From an uncultured Collinsella sp. (GTDB taxonomy: Bacteria > Actinomycetota > Coriobacteriia > Coriobacteriales > Coriobacteriaceae): a stretch of DNA of 13,232 nt. A program made the position numbers and the translations under genes. Positions 1 through 7,547 of this stretch are shown piece by piece; position 1 is the first letter of the stretch, and every line of letters starts with the position of its first letter. The stretch lies in contig USHS01000013.1 of assembly GCA_900554585.1 (NCBI GenBank), positions 1 through 13,232 of the forward strand, in the 5' to 3' direction. The notes below the pieces were generated by a model. It saw nothing but the letters and a program-made list of their open reading frames with translations. It was not told the DNA's origin and did not search any database.

Positions 1-35
1 TCCGCACGGTGGGGTGGGGTCGGGCGCGGTAGCTC

Positions 36-1541
36 CTATTGAGGAAGCTCGATTTCGGCTTCCGTCGGGATGCGGAAGTAGGTCTCGGTCCAGTCGGTGA
101 GTTTGTGCTCGAGCTCGCGGGTGATGGCGCCGTCGAGCATGCGCCAGGTCCAGTTGCCGCCCAGCGTGGCAGGGGTGTTGATGCGCGCCTCGTTGCCCAA
201 GTTGAGCAGGTCCTGCATGGTGTAGATGCACGTGTCGCTCACGCTGGCGGCGATGGTGCGATTGAGCGCGTCGGCTATGGACTCGCCGACCTGCTGGTGG
301 GTGTACAGGGCCGCCTGCTCGCGCTGACGCGGGGTGGCCGTTCCCTCATACCAGCCGCGTGCCGTTTCGTTGTCATGTGTTCCGACGTAGGCGACGGTGT
401 TGGCAATGTAGTTGTGCGGCAGGTAGTACGAGTTGGTGCCCTCAAAGGCAAACTGCAAGATCTTCATGCCGGGGAAGCCCGAGTTGTTGCGCATGTCGAT
501 GACGCCGGGGGTGAGGAAGCCCAGGTCCTCGGCGATGATGGGCAACGTGCCGAGCTTTTCCTCGAGCGTCTTGAAGAGCTTGAGGCCGGGACCCTGCGTC
601 CACGAACCGTAGGATGAATCGGGCGAGGAGAACGGCACCTCCCAATAGGCCTCGAAGCCGCGGAAGTGATCCAGACGGATGACGTCGTACATGTCGAGGG
701 CGGCGCGAATGCGGCCCTCCCACCAGGAGAAGCCGTCGGACTCCATGGCGTCCCAGTCGTAGATGGGATTGCCCCAGTACTGGCCGGTGGCCGAGAACTG
801 GTCGGGCGGCGTGCCGGCGACGCTCACGGGATTGCCGGCGGCGTCGATCTTAAAGAGCTCAGGTGTCGCCCACATCTCGACGGAGTCACGCGAGACATAG
901 ATGGGCAGGTCGCCGATGATGAGAATGTCACGCTCGTTGGCGTATGCCTTGAGGCGGCTCCACTGGCGATTGAAGAAGTACTGCGTCATCTGGTGGTAGA
1001 GCATGCGCGTGGGATGGGCGGCGCAGACCTTGGCAGAAGCCTCACCGCGGGTACGGAGCTCCGCGGGCCACTCCCAAAACGCCTTGAGACCGCACTCCTC
1101 TTTGACGGTCATGAACTCACAGTAGGGGATGAGCCAGTCCTCGTTGGCCTGGATAAAGTCATCAAAATCGGCCGGCTTGTCGGCAGCAAAGCGCTCAGCG
1201 GCGCGGTCGAGAATCTGACGGCGGCCGCCAAAGATAGCGCCGTAGTCGACATTGCTGGGGTCGGATCCCAGATACACGCCATCGATATCGCGCTGCTCCA
1301 GATACCCTGCCTCGATAAGCTCGGCAAAGTCGATAAAGTTGGGGTTGCCTGCGCGGGCCGAGAACGACTGATAGGGCGAATCGCCATAGCTGGTCGTCGT
1401 AAGGGGCAGAATCTGCCAGTAATGTTGTTTGCACGAGGCGAGAAAATCGACGAAGTCGTAGGCATTCCAGCCAAAGCCGCCGATTCCGTATGGTCCGGGC
1501 AGAGATGAGACGGGCATGAGGACGCCGCTTGCACGCTCCAT
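36..1541 (-). CDS. malQ: 4-alpha-glucanotransferase (amylomaltase), GH77
   Basis: Cytoplasmic glucanotransferase that moves alpha-1,4-glucan segments between maltodextrins, releasing glucose; part of maltodextrin or glycogen use. The 501-residue product matches the usual amylomaltase length of about 500. The N-terminus has the family signature RASGVLMPVSSLPGPYGIG. The three GH77 catalytic acids are visible: nucleophile D291 in RLDHFRGF, acid/base E338 in IIAEDLGF, and D390 in GTHDNETARGWYEG. I chose the ATG at 1539-1541 because GGTGAG lies 7 nt upstream and MERASG is where family members begin. In-frame TTG (1556) and GTG (1553) codons are possible but would overlap that ribosome site. The gene lies downstream of galE on the same strand but is separated from it by a terminator, so it probably has its own promoter. 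No terminator is visible in the 35 bases after the stop. Confidence 0.96.
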   Translation of the reverse strand: MERASGVLMPVSSLPGPYGIGGFGWNAYDFVDFLASCKQHYWQILPLTTTSYGDSPYQSFSARAGNPNFIDFAELIEAGYLEQRDIDGVYLGSDPSNVDYGAIFGGRRQILDRAAERFAADKPADFDDFIQANEDWLIPYCEFMTVKEECGLKAFWEWPAELRTRGEASAKVCAAHPTRMLYHQMTQYFFNRQWSRLKAYANERDILIIGDLPIYVSRDSVEMWATPELFKIDAAGNPVSVAGTPPDQFSATGQYWGNPIYDWDAMESDGFSWWEGRIRAALDMYDVIRLDHFRGFEAYWEVPFSSPDSSYGSWTQGPGLKLFKTLEEKLGTLPIIAEDLGFLTPGVIDMRNNSGFPGMKILQFAFEGTNSYYLPHNYIANTVAYVGTHDNETARGWYEGTATPRQREQAALYTHQQVGESIADALNRTIAASVSDTCIYTMQDLLNLGNEARINTPATLGGNWTWRMLDGAITRELEHKLTDWTETYFRIPTEAEIELPQ

Positions 1542-1626
1542 GAATGCGCTCACCAACCTTCTTGTTGTGGGGTCGGCCTGCCGATGGGTGTGCAGTCCGC
1601 CTCCGATGTTTTGATTCGATACGTCT

Positions 1627-1653
1627 ATTGTAGAACATGTTGTTTAAACATGT
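1627..1653 (-). promoter_or_regulatory. Candidate malQ promoter element with symmetric operator
   Basis: On the minus strand, the hexamer TACAAT (1627-1632) is a good -10 candidate about 85 nt upstream of the malQ ATG. Next to it on the upstream side is a 19-bp symmetric site: ACATGTT (1635-1641), five spacer bases, AACATGT (1647-1653). GTTTAAAC forms a nested palindrome inside it. No good -35 hexamer is seen at 16-18 bp, so the promoter may depend on an activator or be wrongly placed. A dimeric repressor or activator site is the inference. The remaining spacer between malQ and the galE terminator is AT-rich without coding signs. Confidence 0.35.
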
Positions 1654-1705
1654 ATAGGCGAGATTAAAAAGTTGGCTCATTTTCAGTAAATGGTTACGCG
1701 CCATG

Positions 1706-1740
1706 AAAAAAGCCCCGGTCTCACATCGTGAGATCGGGGC
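1706..1740 (-). terminator. Rho-independent terminator of galE
   Basis: Read on the minus strand this is a 13-bp stem with one A-C mismatch and a 3-nt loop (arms 1728-1740 and 1712-1724), followed directly by six T (1711-1706). It starts 23 nt after the galE stop codon. The plus strand has no T run, so it acts on galE only. Confidence 0.88.
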
Positions 1741-1763
1741 AAGAGCGGTATGTAGGTTTTTTG

Positions 1764-2826
1764 CTACTCGGCCTCGGCGAAGCCGTTGGGGTTATGGCTC
1801 TGCCAATTCCAGCTGTCGCGGCACATGTCCGCGATATCGTACTGGGCCTTCCAGCCCATCATGCGCTCGGCCTTGGAGGCATCGCACCAGTTGGCGGCGA
1901 TGTCACCCTCGCGGCGCGGGCAGATCTTGTAGGGGGAGCTCCTTGCCGCAGGCCTTCTCAAACGCGTGAATCACGTCGAGCACGGAGCTGCCGGTGCCGG
2001 TGTCCAGGTTGAAGATCTCGACGCCCGTCTTGCCGTTCATCCAGTTGAGCGCGGCGACGTGGCCCGATGCCAGGTCGCAGACGTGGATGTAGTCGCGCAC
2101 GCCGGTACCGTCGGGCGTGGGGTAGTCGTTGCCAAAGACCTGGACCGCGGCGAGCTTGCCCACGGCGACCTGCGCCACGTAGGGCACGAGGTTGTTGGGG
2201 ATGCCCTTGGGGTCCTCGCCGATCAAGCCTGACGGATGGGCACCGATGGGGTTGAAGTAGCGGAGCAGTACGACGTCCCACTCGGGGTCGGCGGTGTGGA
2301 CATCCATGAGGATCTGCTCGATCATCCACTTGGTCCAACCGTAGGGGTTGGTCGCGGGCTTCTTGGGGTCTTCCTCGGTGACAGGCGGATTGTCCGGATC
2401 GCCGTAGACGGTCGAGGAGCTCGAGAAGATGATGGACTTGCAGCCATGGTTGCGCATGACGTCGAGCAGCACGAGCGTGTTCTCGATGTTGTTGTGGTAG
2501 TACTCGATGGGCTTGTGGACCGATTCGCCGACGGCCTTGAAGCCGGCGAAGTGGATCACGCAATCGATATGGTGGGTGTCGAAGATCTTGTTCATGGCCT
2601 CGCGGTCCAGGACGTTTGCCTCATAGAAGGTGAGGTTCTTGGCGGCCTCGTCGCCCACGATGGTCTTGACGCGGTCGACGGCGACAGTGCTCGCGTTGGA
2701 AAGATCGTCAACGATGACAACCTGGTAGCCGCCCTCGAGGAGCTGGACGACGGTGTGGGAGCCGATGAATCCGGCGCCACCGGTGACGAGGACGCAGATG
2801 TCCTCGGGCTTAAGAGCTTCTGACAT
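1764..2826 (-). pseudogene. galE: UDP-glucose 4-epimerase, frameshifted
   Basis: GalE interconverts UDP-galactose and UDP-glucose in the Leloir pathway, as a cytoplasmic NAD-bound dimer of the extended SDR family. From the ATG at 2824-2826 (AGGAG 7 nt upstream) the frame shows GGAGFIG at residues 16-22, the SSSSTVYG segment with the likely catalytic S137, and the Y162-x3-K166 pair in YGWTK. The frame then runs into GKELPLQDLPAPRG and stops at 1903, giving 307 residues. The expected C-terminus (YKICPRREGDIAANWCDAS to a stop at 1764) continues in another frame. Removing one G from the G5 run at 1932-1936 joins them into a 353-residue protein. The truncated product keeps the catalytic residues but lacks the last 55 residues, part of the sugar-nucleotide domain. 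A sequencing error in the homopolymer is an alternative to a true mutation. Confidence 0.9.
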
Positions 2827-2884
2827 GTGATGTCTCCTGTACGGGATATTGCGACATATACACACAACAGGTATCGGAGCACAT
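2827..2884. promoter_or_regulatory. Divergent galE / CHAP-protein intergenic region
   Basis: Only 58 bp separate the two divergent start codons, and both ribosome sites lie inside (AGGAG for galE on the minus strand, GGAG for the plus-strand gene). A TATACA hexamer (2857-2862) could be a plus-strand -10, but it leaves a very short leader and has no -35 partner that I can see. At least one promoter may overlap the neighbouring coding sequence. Confidence 0.25.
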
Positions 2885-4075
2885 ATGTCACAAAACGTTT
2901 CAAATTCCCTGCTCGATCAGGATGTTTCCCGCCGCACGGCGCTCAAGGCGCTCTTCGCCGCCGCGTCCGCGGCCGTCCTCTTCGGCCTGCCGCAGCGTAC
3001 GTATGCGGCCGAGGCCTCGCAGGAGACCACCGATAAGCTCAACGAGGCCCAGGCGAAGGTCGATGAGGTGCAAAAGCAGCTCTACGGCATCGCCAGCGAA
3101 TACTCGGCGCTCGCCTCGAAGAACGCGGACACGCTCAACAAGATCGAGGGCGTCCAGTCCCAGATCGACGCCAAGAAGAGCGAGCTCAAGAAGAAGCGCG
3201 AGGGCCTCTCCGACCGCGTCACCGCGAGCTACAAGTCGGGCGGCACCAACGTCCTGTCCCTGCTTTTGACCTCCGGCTCGTTTGAGGAGTTCGTCGCCAA
3301 CACCCACTATGTGGAGAAAGTCAACAAGAGCGACCGCGACGCCATCTCGGATATCCAGACGATCCAGTCTGAGCTCGACAGCCAAAAGGCCGACCTCGAG
3401 AAGCAGAAGACCGACCTCGAGTCCCTCAAGGACAAGCAGACCGAGCAGATGAAGAGCATGCAGTCCAAGCAGGCCGAGGTCCAGAGCGTCCTCAACGGCC
3501 TGTCGGACGACGTCAAGGAGCTCATGGCCAAGCGCGATTCCGAGATCCTCGCCGCCGCCCAGGCGGAGGAGGAGGCCAAGAAGGCGACGGCCGCGGCGCA
3601 GCAGCCGACGTACTCCGGCGGCTCGAGTTCGGGCGGTTCCAGCTCGGGTGGCGGCAGCTACAGCGGCGGCACCCCGCAGCAGAGCGGCGGTTCCGGCAAG
3701 CAGCAGGCTGTCGTCAACGCCTGCTATTCCACGCCTTCGCCCGGTCTCAACTGGTGCGCCGCGTGGGTCACGAATGTCTTCCGCAACGCCGGTGTGGGCT
3801 TTTTTGGCGGCAACGCGTGTGACATGTTCAACGCCTACTGCTACAGCTCCGATCGCTCGACCCTGCAGGTGGGCATGATCGTCGCCGACTCCTCGCATGC
3901 CGGCACCGGTAGCCCCGGTTTGCTCTACGGCCACGTGGGTATCTACGTGGGCAACAACATCGTCATGAGCAACGAGGGCTCGATCACGTCAAAGTCGCTC
4001 GACTCGTTTATCGCGTTCTATGGAACCGGTTCGGGCGTGCGCTGGGGTTGGCTCGGCGGTATCGCGCTGTCGTAG
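2885..4075 (+). CDS. Tat-exported coiled-coil protein with CHAP/NlpC-P60-like peptidase domain
   Basis: Probable secreted peptidoglycan hydrolase of 396 residues. In order: a signal peptide (1-44) with a twin-arginine motif SRRTALK (R16, R17), a hydrophobic AAASAAVLFGL core and a TYAAEA cleavage-like end; a charged coiled coil (about 46-235) like the N-terminal regulatory region of PcsB/CwlO-type hydrolases; a Gly/Ser linker (about 244-272); and a C-terminal cysteine-peptidase-like domain (275-396). The domain has candidate catalytic C291 in NWCAAWV and H350 in YGHVGIYVG. The start is the ATG at 2885 because GGAG lies 5 nt upstream and the Tat n-region then has normal length; an upstream in-frame start at 2849 is less likely. 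Whether the domain is best called CHAP or NlpC/P60, and whether export is truly by Tat, cannot be settled by eye. Confidence 0.85.
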   Translation: MSQNVSNSLLDQDVSRRTALKALFAAASAAVLFGLPQRTYAAEASQETTDKLNEAQAKVDEVQKQLYGIASEYSALASKNADTLNKIEGVQSQIDAKKSELKKKREGLSDRVTASYKSGGTNVLSLLLTSGSFEEFVANTHYVEKVNKSDRDAISDIQTIQSELDSQKADLEKQKTDLESLKDKQTEQMKSMQSKQAEVQSVLNGLSDDVKELMAKRDSEILAAAQAEEEAKKATAAAQQPTYSGGSSSGGSSSGGGSYSGGTPQQSGGSGKQQAVVNACYSTPSPGLNWCAAWVTNVFRNAGVGFFGGNACDMFNAYCYSSDRSTLQVGMIVADSSHAGTGSPGLLYGHVGIYVGNNIVMSNEGSITSKSLDSFIAFYGTGSGVRWGWLGGIALS

Positions 4076-4093
4076 TGCCTCATTTCCGTGAGT

Positions 4094-4224
4094 TGGCCTG
4101 GACTGCCGGCGGGGCATTAAGTTGCCTGCTCGGACAGTCCTGCTCGCACGAAGAGCACATTAAGTGCCCTTCGGCTCGTGCGGAACTCGCGACCAACTTA
4201 ATGCCCCGCCGGCAGTCCAGGCCA
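4094..4224. repeat. Perfect 31-bp inverted repeat with nested hairpin
   Basis: The arms at 4094-4124 and 4194-4224 are exact reverse complements over 31 bases, with a 69-nt interior. The interior has its own hairpin (CGCACGA at 4145-4151 with TCGTGCG at 4176-4182) and a small inner stem GCAC-ATTAA-GTGC (4155-4167). CATTAAGT occurs in the left arm, in the central loop, and inverted in the right arm. The element begins 18 nt after the stop of the peptidase gene and is not coding by any sign I can see. It could be a MITE-like or REP-like element, an mRNA-end stabiliser, or a structured RNA. I see no clear target-site duplication at its flanks. Confidence 0.85.
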
Positions 4225-4274
4225 CTCGGGTTTGGGCGCTTCTTCGGCGCGGGGGTGGCTAAAACAAATAGAGT

Positions 4275-4301
4275 GAAGGCCCCATTTGGGGCCTTCTTTT
4301 G
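4275..4301 (+). terminator. Rho-independent terminator downstream of the CHAP gene
   Basis: Nine-base stem GAAGGCCCC / GGGGCCTTC (4275-4283, 4288-4296), loop ATTT, then TTTT. It lies 200 nt after the peptidase stop codon, so the long palindrome would be included in the transcript. The minus strand has no immediate T run. Confidence 0.8.
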
Positions 4302-4303
4302 TA

Positions 4304-4375
4304 TTAGATGAAATCGCCTACGCGGTGGACTTCGGGTTCGAGGTCTACGTCGAGCTGCTGCTTTACCTTGGCTAT
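4304..4375 (-). pseudogene. Decayed 3' end of murB (duplicate tail)
   Basis: On the minus strand the last 21 codons before the TAA at 4304-4306 read KVKQQLDVDLEPEVHRVGDF plus I. This nearly matches the C-terminus of the murB gene at the right edge of the window (EVKQQFDVDLEPEVHRVREF plus M). At DNA level 4303-4373 aligns without gaps to 13118-13188, with 59 of 71 bases identical. In the best 54 bases, four of six differences are synonymous, so the copy derives from a selected gene. An in-frame TAA (4376-4378) and loss of similarity just upstream show that only the tail remains. LEPEV is the typical end of MurB proteins. Confidence 0.7.
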
Positions 4376-4378
4376 TTA

Positions 4379-4549
4379 AGCAATTGGAACGGGACGCAGT
4401 TTTCGGTCCTGCTTCACGGAGATAATCCGCGAGCCATTCCATCATCGGCCATGCGTCGATATCGCGGCGGTTCCGTCGTGCGGTGCGGGCTTGTGGCGAA
4501 AGGGACGGGCTTGTGGCGAAGAGCATCGGACGGGTGCTTTTGTCTCTGC
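4379..4549. other. Non-coding stretch with a 15-bp tandem repeat
   Basis: Between the murB remnant and the malic enzyme promoter region no convincing gene is seen. A 15-base unit CGGGCTTGTGGCGAA occurs twice (4486-4500 and 4506-4520) with a 20-base period. On the minus strand around 4400-4480 a frame reads RDIDAWPMMEWLADYLREAG, which has a protein-like look, but it has no start signal and no family that I recognise, and it ends at a stop shortly after. It may be another gene remnant. Confidence 0.4.
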
Positions 4550-4575
4550 CTGTCCCTATAAAGTCCGTGGGACAG
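4550..4575 (+). promoter_or_regulatory. Inverted repeat around a TATAAA box upstream of the malic enzyme gene
   Basis: CTGTCCC (4550-4556) and GGGACAG (4569-4575) form a 7-bp inverted repeat spaced by 12 bases. The candidate -10 TATAAA (4557-4562) sits inside, 33 nt before the GTG start. A repressor bound here would cover the -10. No strong -35 is visible at 17 bp. Confidence 0.35.
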
Positions 4576-4595
4576 ATCGGATGATTGGAGAGCCC

Positions 4596-5783
4596 GTGAC
4601 AAACGCAGCTGTACTGGATCAATACAAAGCGTGGCATGGAAAGATCGAGGTGACGAGCCGCGTCGATATTGAGGGTCCCGAGGACCTCGCACGTGTCTAC
4701 ACGCCGGGGGTGGCCGTTCCCTGTAAGGAGATTGCGCGCGATGTTGACCTGTCGTTCGACTATACGCGAAGGGCCAACTTGGTGGCCGTCGTCACGGACG
4801 GCAGTGCGGTGCTCGGTCTAGGCGATATCGGCCCCGAGGCGGGTATGCCGGTCATGGAGGGCAAGGCGGCGCTACTCAAGACACTTGCCGATGTCGACGC
4901 GTTTCCCCTGTGCATCCGTAGCAAGGACGTCGACGAGATCGTGCACACCATCCAACTGCTGCAGGGCAGCTTCGGTGCCATCCATCTGGAGGACATCGCG
5001 GCTCCCCGCTGCTTCGAGATCGAACGCAAGCTCAAGGAGACGCTCGAGATTCCCGTTTACCACGACGACCAGCATGGCACTGCTGTCGTCGCGGCAGCGG
5101 CGATGGCAAACGCCTGCGAGGTGACGGGTCGCGATCTTGACACGGCCGGTATCGTGATCGTGGGGGCGGGGGCCTCTGGTATGGCCGTGGCACAACTTTT
5201 GCTGGGGATGGGAGCGACCCAGATCACCCTGGTCGACAAGGATGGCATTGTGGAGCGGGATGACGACATCGTGACGCCCGATACTGCCGACACGGTCGAC
5301 AAGACTAACCCGCGTGATATATCGGGTGAACTTGCCTATGCGATGAGCGGCGCCGACGCGGTAATCGGCGTGGCCGCGGGCGGGATCATCTCTGCCGACA
5401 TGGTGCGCCTGATGGCGCCGAATCCGATCGTGTTCGCGTTGGCGAACCCGATGCCCGAGATCATGCCCGATGAGGCTCGGGCGGCCGGTGCCGCCGTTAC
5501 GGCGACGGGGCGCTCGGACTTCGATAACCAGGTCAACAACGTCCTCGCTTTTCCTGGAATCTTTCGCGGTGCGCTTGATGTGCGCGCCCGCGAGATCAAC
5601 GACGCGATGCTCTTGGCCGCGACGCATGCGCTTATCGAGTTGACGCGCGAGGACGGGTTGGCGCCGAACTACATTGTGCCTTCGGCCTTGGATAGACGCG
5701 TGGTCGAGCGCGTCGCAGCCGCCGTGGCCGACACGGCGGTGGCAACTGGCGTCGCCCGTCACTCCGCTGCGGAAGGGCATTAG
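4596..5783 (+). CDS. NAD(P)-dependent malic enzyme
   Basis: Oxidative decarboxylation of malate to pyruvate and CO2 in the cytoplasm, with NAD+ or NADP+; some family members also decarboxylate oxaloacetate. The 395-residue length fits the short bacterial form. The malic domain has Y35 in RVYTPGVA, the catalytic lysine candidate K90 in MEGKAALLK, metal-ligand acids E132/D133 in LEDIAAP, and D157/D158 in HDDQHGTA. The Rossmann motif GAGASG is at 190-195, and ALANPMPEI follows near the C-terminus. I prefer the GTG at 4596 because GGAG lies 5 nt upstream; an ATG at 4581 is in frame but poorly placed for a ribosome site. It is the first gene of the right-hand module, 114 nt before the regulator. 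In context it may consume C4 acid made from tartrate, which is an inference. Cofactor preference cannot be read with confidence. Confidence 0.95.
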   Translation: MTNAAVLDQYKAWHGKIEVTSRVDIEGPEDLARVYTPGVAVPCKEIARDVDLSFDYTRRANLVAVVTDGSAVLGLGDIGPEAGMPVMEGKAALLKTLADVDAFPLCIRSKDVDEIVHTIQLLQGSFGAIHLEDIAAPRCFEIERKLKETLEIPVYHDDQHGTAVVAAAAMANACEVTGRDLDTAGIVIVGAGASGMAVAQLLLGMGATQITLVDKDGIVERDDDIVTPDTADTVDKTNPRDISGELAYAMSGADAVIGVAAGGIISADMVRLMAPNPIVFALANPMPEIMPDEARAAGAAVTATGRSDFDNQVNNVLAFPGIFRGALDVRAREINDAMLLAATHALIELTREDGLAPNYIVPSALDRRVVERVAAAVADTAVATGVARHSAAEGH

Positions 5784-5897
5784 CTGCACCGTTCGCCCTA
5801 TCGCTTTTGGCAAATGCTCAATCGAGGCGGGCGGCTGAAAGAGTAGAGTGGTGTTGTTATCAGCCGTATCCGCGGGGAAGGGGATTCGACCGCGACC

Positions 5898-7547
5898 GTG
5901 CCCGAGACGCAAAAAGACATTCTGTCCTATCTGGACCATGTGACGCGCGAGTTCGATCCCGAGCGCATTGAGCGGTTCACCACGGTCGATATCGCCCGGG
6001 CCATGAGCATCTCCCGCAACCTTGCGAGCCAGTACCTCAACGACCTGGTGCGTCGGGGCCTGCTGGTGAAGGCGGGAATCAGGCCCGTGTGCTACTTCCA
6101 CCGGCACGATATCGAGCGCTACCTGCAGGCACGACTCGACCGCTCCGCCTTCGATACCGTGGATGAGTTGCTCGGCATGCGCGGGACGATGCCCGGGAAG
6201 GGCTTTGATCGCGCGATCGGTCACTCCTTAAGCCTTTCCTCGGCGATCGAGCAGATGCGCGTCGCCATGGGGTACCCGCCCTGCGGTCTGCCAGTGCTGA
6301 TCATGGGTGCATTGGGTACGGGCAAGACGTTCATGGTCAAGCTGATGCTCGAATACGGTAAAGGCGCGGGTCTCGTTGCACAAGACGGAGAGATCGTCAC
6401 GGTCGATTGCTCCCGCTGTCCCGTAAGCACATGGGATATCGGGCGCGAGTACTTTGGCGAGGAGGGGCACTCGGGCTGGAGCGATCGTGCTCGAGGCGGC
6501 ATCCTGCTGTTCAAGTACATCGATTTGCTGCCTCGCCCGCAGCGTGAGTTCCTGTTCACGCATGCTCTCCTGGCGGCTCGCGCCAACCAGGATTCCGAGG
6601 ACCGGGGGCTTCGCTTTGTCTTCACTACGACGGTTCCTGCCGATTCCGACCTGGCGCGCGAATTTTCGCATCGCCTACCGGTGATTGTTCCGCTTCCCGC
6701 GCTGCGCGAGCGCACACCAGAGGAGCGACGCGAGATCGCGCTCCATTTTCTCAAAGACGAGGGGCGGCGTATGGGCGTGGACGTCCTGATCACGCGCGGC
6801 GCCTTCAACTGCCTGACGAATGCGGACTTCGATGACAATATCTCTGAGCTCAGGCGCAGCATCACTAATGCCTGCGCCGAGGCGTATCTTGAGCGGGGCG
6901 GGGCGTCGAACATCATAGTGAGGACCTATAGGCTTCCGGCCAACGTGCTGAGCCGCGTGACGGCGGTCCAGGCCGAGGGAGACGGAGAGCTTGTCGATAC
7001 GACGAGGGCTGCTCGGCACGACGTCTCCACGCGCTCCGTAGATGCCTATCGACCGATGCTTGAGGTATTCGGACTGTTTAAAGATGGTGCGATTGACGCC
7101 GCAGAGCTCGAGCGGCGTATCGCCGCGAGCGTCAAATCGTTCGAGGACAACCTGGCTGCCGGACACGGCGCCCGCGGCCCGCGCCTCGATGCCTTCACCC
7201 GCCTCCTCGGCGAGACGGTGACGGGCATCAACGAACATCGCGGCAGCGCGCTATCGTACGCCACGGCGCGTGTTATGGCGCAGCTGGTCTATGAGCAGCT
7301 ATGGCCCGATGACAGCTTGCCCTGCTGGAAGAACGAGAATAAGGCAGAGATCAACGGCATAACCACGTTGATCGTGTGTGCCCATGTGGGTGCAGCGCGC
7401 CTCGCCGAGGAGGTTGTCGCGCGCACCAAGTGTGTGTTGGGCATCGATGCCGATGCGCTTTCGCGGCTGGTTATTATCGCGCATATTGCCCTGATGGAAG
7501 GGGACGGGGCCCTTCCCCCGACAGCGCGGGGGAAGGCGGCCGGCTGA
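5898..7547 (+). CDS. LevR-like PTS operon regulator with degenerate AAA+ domain
   Basis: Probable transcription regulator of the downstream PTS operon, 549 residues. An N-terminal winged-helix region (about 5-70: FTTVDIARAMSISRNLASQYLNDLVRRGLL, shown only in part by its core SISRNLASQYLNDL) resembles LevR/ManR-type regulators. An AAA+ domain follows (about 115-335) with an intact Walker A, GALGTGKT (137-144), and the LPALRERTPEER segment (266-277) of sigma-54 activators. The Walker B position reads GGILLFKYIDLL (200-211), with K206 and Y207 where Asp-Glu is normal. The segment that should hold the GAFTGA loop is shortened. Residues 385-545 could be a degenerate PRD (H496, H529), but EIIA and EIIB domains of full-length LevR (over 900 residues) are absent. 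The GTG start has its purine-rich stretch 13 nt away, which is long. Likely sigma-54 independent; exact mode unknown. Confidence 0.75.
   Translation: MPETQKDILSYLDHVTREFDPERIERFTTVDIARAMSISRNLASQYLNDLVRRGLLVKAGIRPVCYFHRHDIERYLQARLDRSAFDTVDELLGMRGTMPGKGFDRAIGHSLSLSSAIEQMRVAMGYPPCGLPVLIMGALGTGKTFMVKLMLEYGKGAGLVAQDGEIVTVDCSRCPVSTWDIGREYFGEEGHSGWSDRARGGILLFKYIDLLPRPQREFLFTHALLAARANQDSEDRGLRFVFTTTVPADSDLAREFSHRLPVIVPLPALRERTPEERREIALHFLKDEGRRMGVDVLITRGAFNCLTNADFDDNISELRRSITNACAEAYLERGGASNIIVRTYRLPANVLSRVTAVQAEGDGELVDTTRAARHDVSTRSVDAYRPMLEVFGLFKDGAIDAAELERRIAASVKSFEDNLAAGHGARGPRLDAFTRLLGETVTGINEHRGSALSYATARVMAQLVYEQLWPDDSLPCWKNENKAEINGITTLIVCAHVGAARLAEEVVARTKCVLGIDADALSRLVIIAHIALMEGDGALPPTARGKAAG

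Noticed and set aside
39..617. Long plus-strand frames opposite malQ, galE and other genes
   Set aside because: They are antisense shadows caused by the GC-rich third codon positions of the real genes and show no domains or ribosome sites.
1728..2012. Small plus-strand gene over the galE 3' region
   Set aside because: It overlaps the clear GalE C-terminal frame, starts in the galE terminator and has a biased composition with no motif.
4400..4480. Minus-strand frame with RDIDAWPMMEWLADYLREAG
   Set aside because: It looks protein-like for about 30 codons, but has no start signal, no known family and a stop soon after; it is kept only as a possible remnant.
4286..4561. 91-codon plus-strand open frame
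   Set aside because: It starts inside the terminator, runs antisense over the murB tail remnant and through the tandem repeat, and has no ribosome site or recognisable domain.
5807..5849. TTGGCA ... TAGAGT as a promoter for the regulator
   Set aside because: The two hexamers are 31 bp apart, too far for a sigma-70-type promoter, and no GG/GC sigma-54 spacing is present either.
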